NCBI GenBank assembly: GCA_943735955.1 | Contig: OX030955.1 | Coordinates: 431,001-495,000 of the forward strand | Reading direction: 5' to 3' | Length of the DNA stretch: 64,000 nt | Source of the DNA: Piscicola geometra | Lineage: Eukaryota; Annelida; Clitellata; Hirudinida; Piscicolidae | Part shown: piece after piece, positions 1 to 34,626 of the stretch | How positions within the stretch are numbered: position 1 is the first letter of the stretch | How the letters are laid out: every line of letters starts with the position of its first letter | The notes under the pieces: generated by a model | The model's database searches: none | The model's input: only the letters and a program-made list of their open reading frames with translations | What the model was told of the DNA's origin: nothing | Translations under genes and position numbers: made by a program

Positions 1-124
1 ATAATAGGATTAAAGAAGTTCGTTAGTGATGCATAAAAAATCAGTTTGAAAAAATTATTCATAAATTAACGATGAGTGACTATTAAACTTACACGATCAA
101 ATCTCACTCACATGCACTCAACAG

Positions 125-21464
<21,340 letters not shown>

Positions 21465-21905
21465 GGGCATGAGGCTTGTTTGAAGTAATAATAACAATTT
21501 ATATAGTTCTATTATTTTTAATTATTTGTACAAATTAGTGTTTCAATTTATATTATTTTTAGCTTTAAAACTTTTCAAACGAATTGTTGATTTAACGACG
21601 TGTTCTTATTGTTGCTTTTGCATCGGGATCCGAAAGGGACTTGGCACTGCTCACCACTTCGAACACTTCAGATCTTCCTATTCAACCATCACACTATTTC
21701 CTTCATCAACTCATTGCTGTGAACTTATTTTATGATTCAGGAAGGTCGAGCCTCCCTAGGTGTACAAACACTTTTCAGTTGTTTTAACCCCACAAACTTC
21801 TCTTCTTCTTCCGAGCTCTACTGTGATAGAATCCACACACGAATGCCAATTTAATATCCCCTAACAAGCATTCAAGTAGATTTTACTTGAGAATGTTTTG
21901 TACGA

Positions 21906-21911
21906 AATAAA
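21906..21911 (+). promoter_or_regulatory. Polyadenylation signal of the filamin gene
   Basis: A canonical AATAAA lies 442 nt after the filamin stop codon, in an AT-rich stretch with no competing gene. It is the best candidate for the mRNA 3' end; the 3' UTR would then span about 21465-21930. Confidence 0.6.
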
Positions 21912-22061
21912 TATTTTGACTTCAATTTCTTAGCCCAACTTTTGAAATTCCCTTTCTATTCAAATTCCTTCGGCACTTTTCATTGATACGAGTCATGGAG
22001 AATCGTTTGGTTTCCGTGCAGAAGCTCAGCTGCCTTCATACCTACTTTAATTCCACCTGCA

Positions 22062-22592
<531 letters not shown>

Positions 22593-22705
22593 CTTATTTA
22601 TTTATAGAGTAAAAACTGGTAAAAGTTTGAAAAAAACATGCCTTGATGAATGATATAAGTCTTAAAACTTGGAAAAACAAAATAACATGGAACATTTATT
22701 AGAAT

Positions 22706-22762
22706 ACTTGAATTTGAGGAAAGAGCGCTATAGAAACTGATTTGATTGATTGATTGATTGAA
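22706..22762 (+). mobile_element. Retroposon 3'-tail motif with (GATT)n
   Basis: TTGAATTTGAGGAAAGAGCG followed by CTATAGAAACTGATTTGATT and more GATT units. Nearly identical to the motifs at 7101-7142 (opposite strand) and 19655-19710; the left hairpin arm is missing. Confidence 0.6.
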
Positions 22763-23364
22763 TACTTAAGGATTTAAAAAACGGTGAAAAAAGTATTTGC
22801 CCACGAGCAAAGAGAGGAAATATTTTGTGTCGATGAGGACTTTAAGCATGCAAAAGACCCGAAGGCTCTTTGACCACCTTTTTGAAGCGCTCCACTCGAT
22901 TAGGAAATGCCTTCGAGGTCGCAATCTTGCGAAATGTGAATTCGCTGGCAAACAAATGAATAAATGAATTCACAGAAAGATCTTTGTCGTCCCAGAGATA
23001 AAAAATGTATCAAGAAAGCTTCTACGTCGCTTAAGTTGTTTTCAATATGCGGTTTTCAATGCTTTGAGATTAAGAAAAATAATGCTTTGAATGTTGAAAG
23101 AAAAAGAAACAAATAAACTCATCCATACTAAGTTCTTGAGAAAATATTCTATTCTTTCAAGAAAAATATATTTTTACCTTTATCTCGGAAAAAATGCAAA
23201 AAAGAATTTTAGAAAATGTAAAGTTTAATCAAGAAAGCTGCTTGTCGCACAAAGCAGACAAGGATGCTTCACGCTTTAAATTGGAAAACTCGATAAGCTA
23301 AAAGAATTCAATTAAACTTTTCATTAAACACTCCTTCCTAAAATATTTTCAAAAAACTAAAAAT

Positions 23365-23470
23365 ATTCATTGTAGATTTAAAACTTTAAATATTCATTGT
23401 AGATTTAAAACTTTAAATATTCATTGTAGATTTAAAACTTAAAATATTCATCGTAGATTTAAAACTTAAA
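23365..23470 (+). repeat. 27-bp tandem repeat, four copies
   Basis: Four copies of AAATATTCATTGTAGATTTA plus AAACTTT, with small changes in the last copies. The flanking stretch 22770-23364 holds no recognisable gene. Confidence 0.9.
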
Positions 23471-23932
23471 ATGAATTTAATAATCCTAGCAAATGCATCT
23501 CGATGACACCTTCTTCCCTTCACCAGCCCCTTATCAATCAGCATCGACGCTGGGAATTCAGCCTCGTTTCACGCTCCCGTTCATTTTACGACTGGCTTCT
23601 CCCACCGAAACAATAAATTTTTAATTTAAGAAAAATGATTTGTGGAGTTTATAACTTCACAGAGATTATTTCAAAAACGTGCTCTACTATCAACACTTTT
23701 CAAAATGTTTCAGAATCGATTTCAAAGTTGCTGCAAATTTGTATTTGTAAAGGTGTTTCTGTGTGCTACATTGCACTGCTGCAACACGTCGCAAGCAGGA
23801 TTTAAACTAATTAAAGCGCGCGTGCTCTTCACGCCAGAAGTGTCTCTCTGCTCATCTCTTGAACGGAGTTTCATTCCTGCAAAACGGATTCTCAAGTTAA
23901 ATATTTCAAATCTAGACGGTTTAGTTGTTTTT

Positions 23933-24121
23933 CAACATCACACAGCTGTTTCTCAACATCACACAGCTCTTTCTCAACAGCCCACAGCTGTTTCTCAACA
24001 TCCCACAGCTGTTTCTCAACATCCCACAGCTGTTTATCAACAGCCCACAGCTGTTTCTCAACATCCCACAGCTGTTTCTCAACATCCCACAGCTGTTTCT
24101 CAACATCACACAGCTGTTTCA
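23933..24121 (+). repeat. 21-bp minisatellite
   Basis: Nine copies of CACAGCTGTTTCTCAACATC plus one base; the 21-bp period produces open frames with 7-residue repeats on both strands. Interpreted as non-coding because the flanks lack coding features. Confidence 0.88.
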
Positions 24122-25260
24122 AGATATTATTTCAGTTGCCAAAACTTTCGCCAAGGAAAGAAGAAAAAGTGTAAGTGTTTGCTTCGAAGGGAAGCATTGT
24201 AGGGGGTGTGAGTAAGCAACTTGACACAGTGAATCAAATGAAAGTAAATAGAAAAGTGTATGAATGAACATGAACCATTTTTGAAAGAAATAAAGCCCTA
24301 AGAGTGTTTATTACTTAATATAAAAGTTTGCAAGACAATAAAGAACAGTTTTCCAGTTGATGAGAACTAGTTTCTATTTGTCGAGAAATTATCGTTGGCG
24401 AGTGATCAGAGATCGCGAAATAAATATCTCGACTGCTTCGTTCCAGCTACGAAGCACTGGTCAAAACTCCAGACAAACTGAGACGAAATTTGTTTAAATT
24501 GAATTTTCACTGGCGGCTCTTGCAATGCCCCGATCGATCAAACTGCCCGATGATGAGCTTTCCAGGCCACTCTTGTCAAATCTCCTTTTAATTGAAACAA
24601 GATGGAAAGTTTCCGATGATTAAGATTAATAAGTTTGAGTTAATTTATAATTAAAATGGATTTTTATGTTTGCATCATATTTCTACCTTGAGTGGCTTTG
24701 CTTTAAGAAGTTTTACAGCAATTTATTGAAAAAGCCTTCAAATTTAAAGCGCCATTGCCTCAAACCAACTTTCAAAACGAAAAATTTAAGAATAAAAATA
24801 TTTTTTATTAAAATCTTTTTTAACTTTAAAAAAAATAACTTGTCGCTCTTTTTTTTTGTGCATACAACTTTTGAATTTGTGTCCAATGCACTGTATTTAA
24901 ATTCAAAAAAAGCTTAAAGGCATATTAAATCTATGCAGAAATAATGACTTTAATGGAAAATTGTGTTTAATCTTTGGTTTTGAAAAAGTTTTTGAGCTAA
25001 AAAAATAAAATGAACTCAACACAAAGAATGACGTAAAGTTAAAATAACGGCGTGTGAAAAAGTACTTGCAATTCAAGACGGAACTTTTAGTCTTTCCAAA
25101 GAACATGCACTCACGCTCAATAAAATATTCTAGAATGTAAAAAAAATCTCCAGTTGATCAGAATTAATGGGCAACTTTTGCGCCAGCTGCAAAATTATAA
25201 ATGTTTTTCACAAACGAATTCCGTTCGCTGTCCCACACACCCTGGCCACCAAAGTCTTAA
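24122..25260. other. Intergenic, nothing recognised
   Basis: AT-rich sequence with homopolymer runs and no ORF, tRNA or repeat that I can support. Confidence 0.6.
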
Positions 25261-25437
25261 CAGCCTGCCACCTCCCCTCTCACCATGCACCTTACAACCC
25301 CCCACCTTCCCTCTCACCAGCCACCTTACAAACGCCACCTTCCCTCTCACCAGTCACCTTACAAGCCCCCACCTCCCCTCTCACCATGCACCTTACAACC
25401 CCACCTTCCCCTCTCACCAGCCACCTTACAACTTCTT
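25261..25437 (+). repeat. About 33-bp CCTCCCCTCTCACCA-type repeat
   Basis: Five to six imperfect copies of a C-rich unit (CACCTTACAACCCCCACCTT plus CCCTCTCACCAGC). Confidence 0.85.
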
Positions 25438-26295
25438 TCTTGCTGCTTTGTCGTTGCGCCTTGCTTCCCCATGCCCTTTTCAGAGTTCCCTTTGTCATTC
25501 TAATTCTAAAAGCTAATTAGTTCGCCATTATATTCTAATGTCTCACCCGGCAGTGCCATTTCAATGCTACTCGAAGCATCACTTCGTCCCTCTCATCCAA
25601 TTAAAAGCCTTGTAATTACTTCCAGCATGCTTCTCGTCTGTTTTTATGTATTTATGTATAAAAATATTTTGGAAAAGTAATACGGATTTTTTTTACATTC
25701 AGGCATACATAAATAAACTGCGATCGTCATTAATTACACGTTCGAAAGCAATACCTCGTCGGCACACATCTCCCTTCCTGCTGGACTGCATCTTCGTGAG
25801 CAGTCCTACCGTGCAGAAGGCTCTATAAATCAACGTTAGGTCTCTTTCTAAGTGATTGACTCGTTCCTTCTTGCATCGAGATGCCTCTGTGTCGAGTTGC
25901 TGCTGCAGAATAAAACATGCCTGCCCTGACGCCTCCTCGGAGACTGACTCTCAGATGGCCTTCCTCTGGCCTTTCACCATCACCATGCTGTGCTGAATGC
26001 TCCAAAGAAGATTCATTTGCAAACATTGAACACCTGCGGGTTCTTCAAGGCACTCACGAGACTTGTGCAGTAGACGAGGAGTCGTCACCGCTGTAGGTGA
26101 GCAAGAAGACACGCAATGAAAAACAATCAAAGCTAATAAAACGGATTTAAAAATTATTTCAATTTATTCAATTACAAAATATTTAATTATCTATAAGTCA
26201 TTCCAATAATCTCTGCTGCGTTATGGCCAAAGGCTTCCACAATCGCTTCAAAAGATTCCACAAGAGGACGATATTGAATCAATTTTTTGACAAAA

Positions 26296-26408
26296 CACAG
26301 CCCTGCCATGCAACTCCAACAACACAACCCTGCCATGCAACCACAACAACACAACCCTGGAATGCAACTACAACAACACAACCCTGCCATGCAACTCCAA
26401 CAACACAA
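26296..26408 (+). repeat. 27-bp minisatellite, four copies
   Basis: Copies of CCCTGCCATGCAACTCCAAC plus AACACAA, with TGGAATG and ACAAC variants. Confidence 0.9.
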
Positions 26409-28396
26409 ACACGAACTCGAAGCACACAGTCTGAAGTCTTCTCAGGAACTTTGCACACAGAATTGGGAACTGGAAGGCTTATTAGCAATAAAGGGTTTGC
26501 AGGGAGGCAGCCATCTGGCGGGAGAATGAATTAGTGGCGATTCATAAGAAATGCACGGATTAACATCGGAGGCGTCAGACTAGGAAATTGAAAATGTGAA
26601 TTAATGAGAAGCAGTGTGAGGTGCTCAGGAAGGCTGGTTGTGGAAGGTGGTGAGGGGTGAGTACCTTTCTGATGGGTGTTTGTAAGGACTGATGGTCATT
26701 CTGCAAACATTTCTGGGAGTAGAAGTTTCAAAGAAGTATTGACAAAACGCATAAAACAAATTGTTGAACTAACAAAGAATGCTGTGACGAAACTTCAAAT
26801 TAAACGTTTTTTTGGTAAAAGTAAATCAGTTTTTGGAAATAGGACAACGCCGTAAATTCACTACGTTCCAAATATGGTCATATTGACTGAGTAATCGAAT
26901 AAACATAACAGATTTATGTAAACCCGACGAATCATTTGGAGAGAAGTAATTGAAATAAACAGAAAGCCTACAATTGAATAAAAAACCTATTTTATTACTA
27001 TTCATCTGCCAGCTTTCTACCTTTAAACAGGTTCAAACCGTTTGAAAGCTCATCTAAGTTATCGAAGGACTCTACTTTGTATTCTTCTCTCAGCCTTCAA
27101 TGGAGTCCTGTGAATGCATTTATGTAAAAAACAAACCTGCTTAGATGTGATTAATTTTCGTGAATACTAAACAGATTGCCTTCGGGGAATTATTCATCCC
27201 ATAATTCAATAAAGATATTTCCTCTTGGAAGGGACTCGATATCGGTTTTTATAAAAATGTCGCCGAAGCTTTTGAGAATGCAAAGTAAATCCTCCCTTGA
27301 AACTCTTTCCAAATGATTTCTAAAGATTTTCTGTTATTCAACTATTTCCGACTGATCGGAAAAAGGTTGTTTATCTTTTTGTGCTAATAACAAAGCTGTA
27401 AATTACCCTTAATAAATACTGACCTGGGCAACGCTGCACAGAGTGAGTTTGTCTCACACTACATTCTCTAATTAAACTCACTACTTCCGAATCAGCACAA
27501 AAGTTAACTTGATTTTCAGCTCCATTTGATCACGTCATGTTCCTCATAAATATGTTGTTTCCTCCAACAGGCCGATGCACTTGAATCTCCCAAATCCAAC
27601 GAGACATACGATAAGTGATAGACAAGAAGGCTGAATGCATTTCAAAGATTTCTCAAAATTTTTTATTTTCCGTTAAACAATTCAAAATTCCTGATTTATA
27701 TAGCGCCCACTTGCGTGAGAGAGCTTTCGAAGGGGGGCGTTGCCATGGTTATTTAGTGGGACATTATGGCGGACAGAACGTCATTACCATGGCGACCTGG
27801 CCAGTCTTCTCATATATTTATCTCCTAATTATAATAATCACAAGCTTAATCCCTTGGATGATTTGTCGGCACGGACCTGCAAAACTCGGCACATAAAGCT
27901 CGCAGTCGGCAACGCAGTGTCACAGGAATTCTATGACGCAATCATTCTCTGCAAAATACGCTGCAGTTTCAATTCGAATAAATCTTCCTTTGTTACGTCA
28001 GAGTGGCCATTCGCAGTCCCTGGCTGCCCCACACATTCCACTCCCGCCATCGATCATCGCTCGTTCCATTCAGGTGTTTGCGTGTCGACGACCGCTGCTG
28101 CGGCGGTGAATTCTTCTTTTCAGGCATCGGTCCAATTCAATGCATAGATTCCTTCAACGACTTATCATATCAAATTCAAAAGGTTCTTTTGTTAAACTCT
28201 ACTTTCCATTTACAAACTTCTGTCAAGCTCTCAATAGAACAAAAAGTTGACTTATTACCACAAAAAAGTGATAGGATTTCCTTTTTAGTGCTTTTCGACA
28301 AGATAATTCATTTTAAAACCTCGCAGAACATCTGTTGTGTTTTCATATTTGTCTAACTCACTCCTCTGCGTGATTGTTTTGGAGCGCTCTTCGTAG
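26409..28396. other. Intergenic, nothing coding recognised
   Basis: No gene supported. A 13-bp imperfect inverted pair around CCATGG (27739-27751 and 27784-27796) lies just after ATTTATATAGCGCCC at about 27694-27708. Read in reverse, that resembles the GCGCTATATAAAT endings of some invertebrate retroposons. Confidence 0.5.
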
Positions 28397-28975
28397 CAAT
28401 CCTCATCAATCCCTCATCAATCCCTCATCAACCCCTCATCAATCCCTCATCAACCCCTCATCAATCCCTCATCAACCCCTCATCAATCCCTCATCAATCC
28501 CTCATCAATCCCTCATCAACCCCTCATCAATCCCTCATCAACCCCTCATCAATCCCTCATCAACCCCTCATCAACCCCTCATCAATCCCTCATCAATCCC
28601 TCATCAATCCCTCATCAACCCCTCATCAACCCCTCATCAATCCCTCATCAATCCCTCATCAATCCCTCATCAATCCCTCATCAACCCCTCATCAATCCCT
28701 CATCAACCCCTCATCAACCCCTCATCAATCCCTCATCAACCCCTCATCAACCCCTCATCAATCCCTCATCAACCCCTCATCAATCCCTCATCAGTCCCTC
28801 ATCAATCCCTCATCAACCCCTCATCAACCCCTCATCAATCCCTCATCAACCCCTCATCAATCCCTCATCAATCCCTCATCAACCCCTCATCAATCCCTCA
28901 TCAATCCCTCATCAACCCCTCATCAACCCCTCATCAATCCCTCATCAACCCCTCATCAATCCCTCAACAACTCCT
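28397..28975 (+). repeat. 11-bp minisatellite CCCTCATCAAY
   Basis: About 52 copies of CCCTCATCAAT or CCCTCATCAAC in irregular alternation. The two variants form a digital pattern, as in higher-order minisatellite maps. Confidence 0.95.
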
Positions 28976-29170
28976 CCAACTCAATTCATTCCTTTAAATT
29001 CACACTTTTTTGTACTCTAAAAAAATCATTAATAATTATTATTACTTTTGTTTTAATCATCATCACTATTTTTATTATTCTTTTTATTCCCATTGCTGAC
29101 CCTTACACACACCATTAGTTCCGTTGTCAATCATTAAAAGCAATAAACAAACTAAAAAAGACCTCCAACC

Positions 29171-30583
29171 CCCTCACAACAACCCTAACAACAACCCTCA
29201 CAACAACAACCTTCACAACAACCCTCACAACAACCCTAACAACAACCCTCACAACAACAACCCTCACAACAACAACCCTCACAACAACCCTCACAACAAC
29301 CCTCACAACATCAACCCTCACAACAACCCTCACAAAACCCTCACAACAACCCTCACAACAACCCCACAACAACCCTCACTACAACAACCCTCACAACAAC
29401 AACCCTCACAACAACAACCCTCACAACAACCCTCACAACAACAACCCTCACAACAACAACCCTCACAACAACAACCCTCACAACAACCCTCACAACAACC
29501 CTCACAACAACCCTCACAACAACAACCCTCACAACAACCCTCACAACAACAACCCTCACCAAAACCCTAACAACAACCCTCACAACAACCCTCACAACAA
29601 CCCTCACAACAACCCTCACAACAACAACCCTCACAACAACAACCCTCACAACAACAACCTTCACAACAACAACCCTCACAACAACAACCCTCACAACAAC
29701 AACCTTTACAACAACAACCCTCACAACAACCCTCTCAACAACAACCTTCACAACAACAACCCTCACAACAACCCTCACAACAACCCTCACAACGACCCTC
29801 ACAACAACCCTCACAACAACCCTCACAACAACCCTCACAACAACCCTCACAACGACCCTCACAACAACAACCTTCACAACAACAACCCTCACAACAACCC
29901 TCTCAACAACAACCCTCACAACAACAACCCTCACAACAACAACCCTCACAACAACAACCCTCACAACAACAACCCTCACAACAACAACCCTCACAACAAC
30001 AACCCTCTCAATAACAACCCTCACAACAACCCTCACAACAACCCTCACAACGACCCTCACAACAACCCTCACAACAACCCTCACAACAACCCTCACAACA
30101 ACCCTCACAACGACCCTCACAACAACAACCTTCACAACAACAACCCTCACAACAACCCTCTCAACAACAACCCTCACAACAACAACTCTCACAACAACAA
30201 CCCTCACAACAACAACCCTCACAACAACAACCCTCACAACAACAACCCTCACAACAACCCTCACAACAACAACCCTCACAACAACCCTCACAACAACAAC
30301 CCTCACAACAACCCTCACAACAACAACCCTCACAACAACCCTCACAACAACCCTCACAACAACCCTCACAACAGCCCTCACAACAACCCTCACAACAACC
30401 CTCACAACGACCCTCACAACAATCCTCACAACAACAACCCTCACAACAGCCCTCACAACAACCCTCACAACAACCCTCACAACGACCCTCACAACAACCC
30501 TCACAACAACCCTCACAACAACCCTCACAACGACCCTCACAACAACCCTCACAACAATCCTCACAACAACCCTCACACAACTT
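29171..30583 (+). repeat. 12/15-bp minisatellite AACCCTCACAAC(AAC), 1.4 kb
   Basis: Mixture of 12-bp and 15-bp units over 1.4 kb, with blocks that recur as higher-order segments (compare 29875-30050 with 30121-30250). The long minus-strand frame of Val/Arg repeats is a product of the unit lengths being multiples of three. Confidence 0.95.
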
Positions 30584-33438
30584 GCTTATCAACGCCTCCC
30601 CACAGGGCTTCCTCCAGGGACACTACACGCTTCCACTGCCTCCATTGCTTGCGGTGGCTGGCAACGATTTAGTGGCCTCCACACGCCACGTCTGCACGCG
30701 AACACTCCTGCAGTTTATGGTGCTAATCGGCCTTTACTAAGCTGCTGTGGACTCGCAAATGTCCGTCTGTGTGTTTTATTCGAGCGGCTTAGAGAGTCGA
30801 GGCAGCTCGAAAATATATTGTCTATTTTTCATGATTTATTTATCATTGATTTTAAAAATAATATTTTGTATTCATTCATTCAACATTATTCATTAATTTG
30901 TGTCTTGATATTTATTTGATACTTTCCTCTAAATACTTTATTCTTCCTCTAAAGCCTCAAGGCTTTGGCGTTAGTTCCTCTGACTTCTCGCAGTTCGACA
31001 AACGTACATTTGAATGCAGGAAATGTGTAACTCAGTGTGATACAGAAATGTCGACGTGGGTCTGAGGTTGTGCGGCTTTCGTCGTTTTATATCTCCATGA
31101 TGAGAACTAGTATGGCAGTGGAATTCGTTTGATTCATCAAAAATATCTCCAAAATGGTAGTTTATTTTGTTGCAAAACCTTTAAATTCGCATTAATATGG
31201 TGAACGCATCTTGTAACTGTATCCTCAAGTTTCAAGATTTAAATATTGCAAAACTTTTTTTGTGAAAAATGTATTTCAAAGCACGCTTTAATGGCTTTCT
31301 TTTATTTTAATATCTGTGAACTTGAACATCCGACTCGTGTGGAAAGAGCGCCATTAAACGCAGACTCCTGACTTACGAGCCAACAAATGAAAATTTTTTA
31401 TTAAACAACTTTTTCGAGTTTCGAAACTGAAGTTAATCTCACTGACAAAATAAACATGGTGCGACTTTGGTTTATGAAGGTATCTGCATTGAAGGAAGAG
31501 TGAGTTTGGAAGGAAGCGACAGTGGCAGTGGTCGTGAGGACATTCTTTTTGAAGTAGTCACAACGATTCGCATAATGGAAAGCAAGAACAATTTCAGCAC
31601 AAACAATGGCTTCATCAATATCGCAGTGTGGTAACTTCAAGAACTCCCATGATCAAGCCTCAAAACTCGAAGCGCTGGAGGGCTTTGTGTAAGCCGGAAC
31701 CTTCCAGAAGAATAGGGTCTTCAGAGGGGGGGTGGTCAGAAGATTCTGCTTTTGTCGATTTCAACGTCAGCTTCAGGGTTTCATTAGACTAAGCACCACG
31801 GCAATAATGCAGTTGTTGCTTGAAGCGTTCTGTATATTTCCCTTTGTTCTGGCTTTACCTCAAAATCATTTTTACTTTTCTTGAAGAAAAAAATCTGAAT
31901 TTTTTTAAAATTTAAATAGAATTTTGACAGCATTACTTTATAGAATCTTCTTTTTTCGATATTAAATAAACACTATTCAGGCTTTTAATGAAATCTCTTG
32001 AAATTGAACAAATCCATTGAGAAAAAAAGTTTTTTTAATGGGGGAAAAACTTTTAAATAAATTATTTTTAATTTAATATTACATTTCAAAATCCATAATT
32101 TAGTGCCATTTGCAAAAAATTATATTTAATCAACTTTATCTTTTCCATGAGGATTTGCTATCTTATGCTTCAAAGGGACATTTGAGTGGGCAATTCAACA
32201 GATTTCAATTAAATATGATGTAAAGTTTATAAATAAAAAAATGAATTTTAATATTTCAAGTTTTCAATTATCTTTTTGGTTAGCCATCTATGCAGCCGCT
32301 TAAACATTCCAATAAATTTGGGGAATAAGTGGTTTTCAATCCAATATTTTTTTTGAATTCTAAATAGTAATAATGATAAATTGTAAATTGGTCCATTGAT
32401 TGATTATACACCCTGGTTCTTATTTAAACATGCCACTGTGTAATTATTATTACTTTGACCAATTTAAACTGATTTCCAATTTTTATTGACTTTGTACTTA
32501 AAAAGAAGTATGAGAACAATATTTTATATGCAAAACATGTGAAACACATAATGCGTTTTTAATAGTTCAAAAATTGTTCTGGATTCAAAAAATATGAAGA
32601 GTCTACTTTGATCATTTGCTTTAAAGTCTCTTTTAGTTTAGACCCTTTCTCTTTAAAACTTCAATTCATTCATTAAATAAAAAACAAATTTTGAACAATG
32701 AAGAACACTAATAGGAGTTTCACATGACATTTTCCCCTTCTTCCTTCTTCTCAGTGAACTTTCAGAGCACTTGCTTCTTCATCCTCCCTCAGTCAAACAC
32801 CAAACACATTTCAACAATTGGTTGACATTTGCCAATATTATAAACGATTACACAGTGGCATGCGGGTTTTTGAAACACGGAGAAAACTCGTTTGAAACAT
32901 TTACTCTCATATTTTCTTCTTAAAGTAAATCCACTTTTCACCCATCTATTTGTATCCTTTCAAGCATCTCAGCCACTTACGACACAGAGGAATGCTCTCT
33001 TGAAAGAGATTCGTCTTTTTCCAGTCTAACCTTTAACACTTTTCACATATCTGGTTGGTTCAGAAGATGAAACTTTTTAGAGATGGACTAAAGCGTGCGT
33101 GAATTAGGGAATTTGTACGTCTTTCATAGTCTAAATGCTGCCTTTTGTTTTGGAATTCAAAATTTCCTAGAGTTCAAAATGGCCAAGTACTTCCTTCCTT
33201 TCCATATTGCGTAGGGCTCGCTTACTCTGATCTTGTTGTTTTAGATACCATTGGGAAAACATTTATTTCATTTTAAAATGTACAATAATAAATATTCTTT
33301 AGAACACACAATTGAAACTTAAACATTAGATTTTCTAAAAGTTCAAGATAAAACACAAAAGTTTCCCAAGCATATGCTCACAAACTGGCACTCCACATTT
33401 TCAAGTGGGTGTCCGAGGCGTTTTATGAATTGTTTGCG
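30584..33438. other. Intergenic, nothing recognised
   Basis: AT-rich, no credible exon on either strand. A 79-codon frame on the minus strand near 31401-31640 has no recognisable motif. Confidence 0.55.
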
Positions 33439-33439
33439 T

Positions 33440-33565
33440 TTGGAACCACACAAGCCATTTCACGATCTTTTTTGGAACCACACAAGCCATTCCACGAACT
33501 TCTTTGGAACCACACAAGCAATTCCACGAACTTCTTTGCAACCACACAAGCCATTCCACGAACAC
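33440..33565 (+). repeat. About 32-bp repeat, four copies
   Basis: Copies of GGAACCACACAAGCCATTCC followed by ACGAACTTCTTT, with variants. Confidence 0.85.
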
Positions 33566-33748
33566 AAGGCGTAAGCTGGAGAAGAATTTGCAGCTCTCAT
33601 CACCAGTGCGACAACTCTACCTCTCTTCTCACTTGTCTTCAATCATTTCCGCTTCGTTGAACACTTTCTTCGCAGAATGCATGCTCAGGACAAACAGTGC
33701 CCTGCGCGGGAGCATGGATGGTGCATAATGATCTATTTTAAGAGTTTC

Positions 33749-34066
33749 ATGGTCCTGATCAGATGGTCAGATGGTCCTGATCAGATGGTCAGATGGTCAG
33801 ATGGTCCTGATCAGATGGTCAGATGGTCCTGATCAGATGGTCAGATGGTCCTGATCAGATGGTCAGATGGTCCTGATCAAATGGTCAGATGGTCCTGATC
33901 AGATGGTCAGATGGTCCTGATCAGATGGTCAGATGGTCCTGATCAGATGGTCAAATGGTCCTGATCAGATGGTCAGATGGTCCTGATCAGATGGTCAGAT
34001 GGTCCTGATCAGATGGTCAGATGATCCTGATCGGATGGTCAGATGGTCCTGATTAGATGGTCAGAT
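33749..34066 (+). repeat. 22-bp minisatellite CAGATGGTCCTGATCAGATGGT
   Basis: About fourteen copies of a 22-bp unit with an internal TGATCA palindrome; a few copies differ by one base or lack an 8-bp part. Copies are contiguous, with no spacers. Confidence 0.95.
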
Positions 34067-34443
34067 TTATAGCTTCTATACATTTTCGAGGCAGTATTTA
34101 TTTTCAGATTTCAATTCGACAATCTATTTTAAAATTATTACTCAGTGCTTAACCGGCTAAAGATTTTGTTAACTTTTTGTTAATTATACATCAAATTATT
34201 AAAAATTCGGTTAAAAAATGATGTTTGATTTTATTGAAAGATTGAAGGGGAATCATGGTGGATTGACGTTCAAGTACTCAATTAAAACGCTTTCAACGTG
34301 TCAACAAAACGCAAAAGTCAAAAGTGATGCAGTGACAAAACTCTCAAAGATCAGTTCACTTCCATAATCTACTTCAACTATGAGAAGAGAAGGAAAAAAT
34401 AATAATTTCACAAGACAATATTAATACGAAACTGCAGCAGAAA

Positions 34444-34449
34444 TTTATT
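34444..34449 (-). promoter_or_regulatory. Polyadenylation signal of the minus-strand TMEM145-like gene
   Basis: TTTATT on the plus strand reads AATAAA on the minus strand, about 180 nt past the stop codon of the 34627-36462 gene. Confidence 0.45.
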
Positions 34450-34626
34450 TAGATTGGATTCTCTATAATGGTTCCAACTTTTTAGATGAAACTTTATATT
34501 TAGCATACAAAATTAAATCTAAAATTCAAATAATGAATTCGGCGAGAATAAAATTCAAATAAAACTTTAGATATTTTTTTAAATAAACAAAATAATTCAA
34601 ATTTTTCTAAATTCAACTATTAAGAT

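Noticed and set aside
29353..30576. Minus-strand 407-codon Val/Arg repeat frame and an overlapping Cys/Glu/Gly repeat frame resembling a metal-binding protein
   Set aside because: Products of the 12/15-bp array whose unit is a multiple of three; no signal, start context or splice structure.
33749..34066. CRISPR-like regular repeat
   Set aside because: Copies are contiguous with no unique spacers and the host is an animal.
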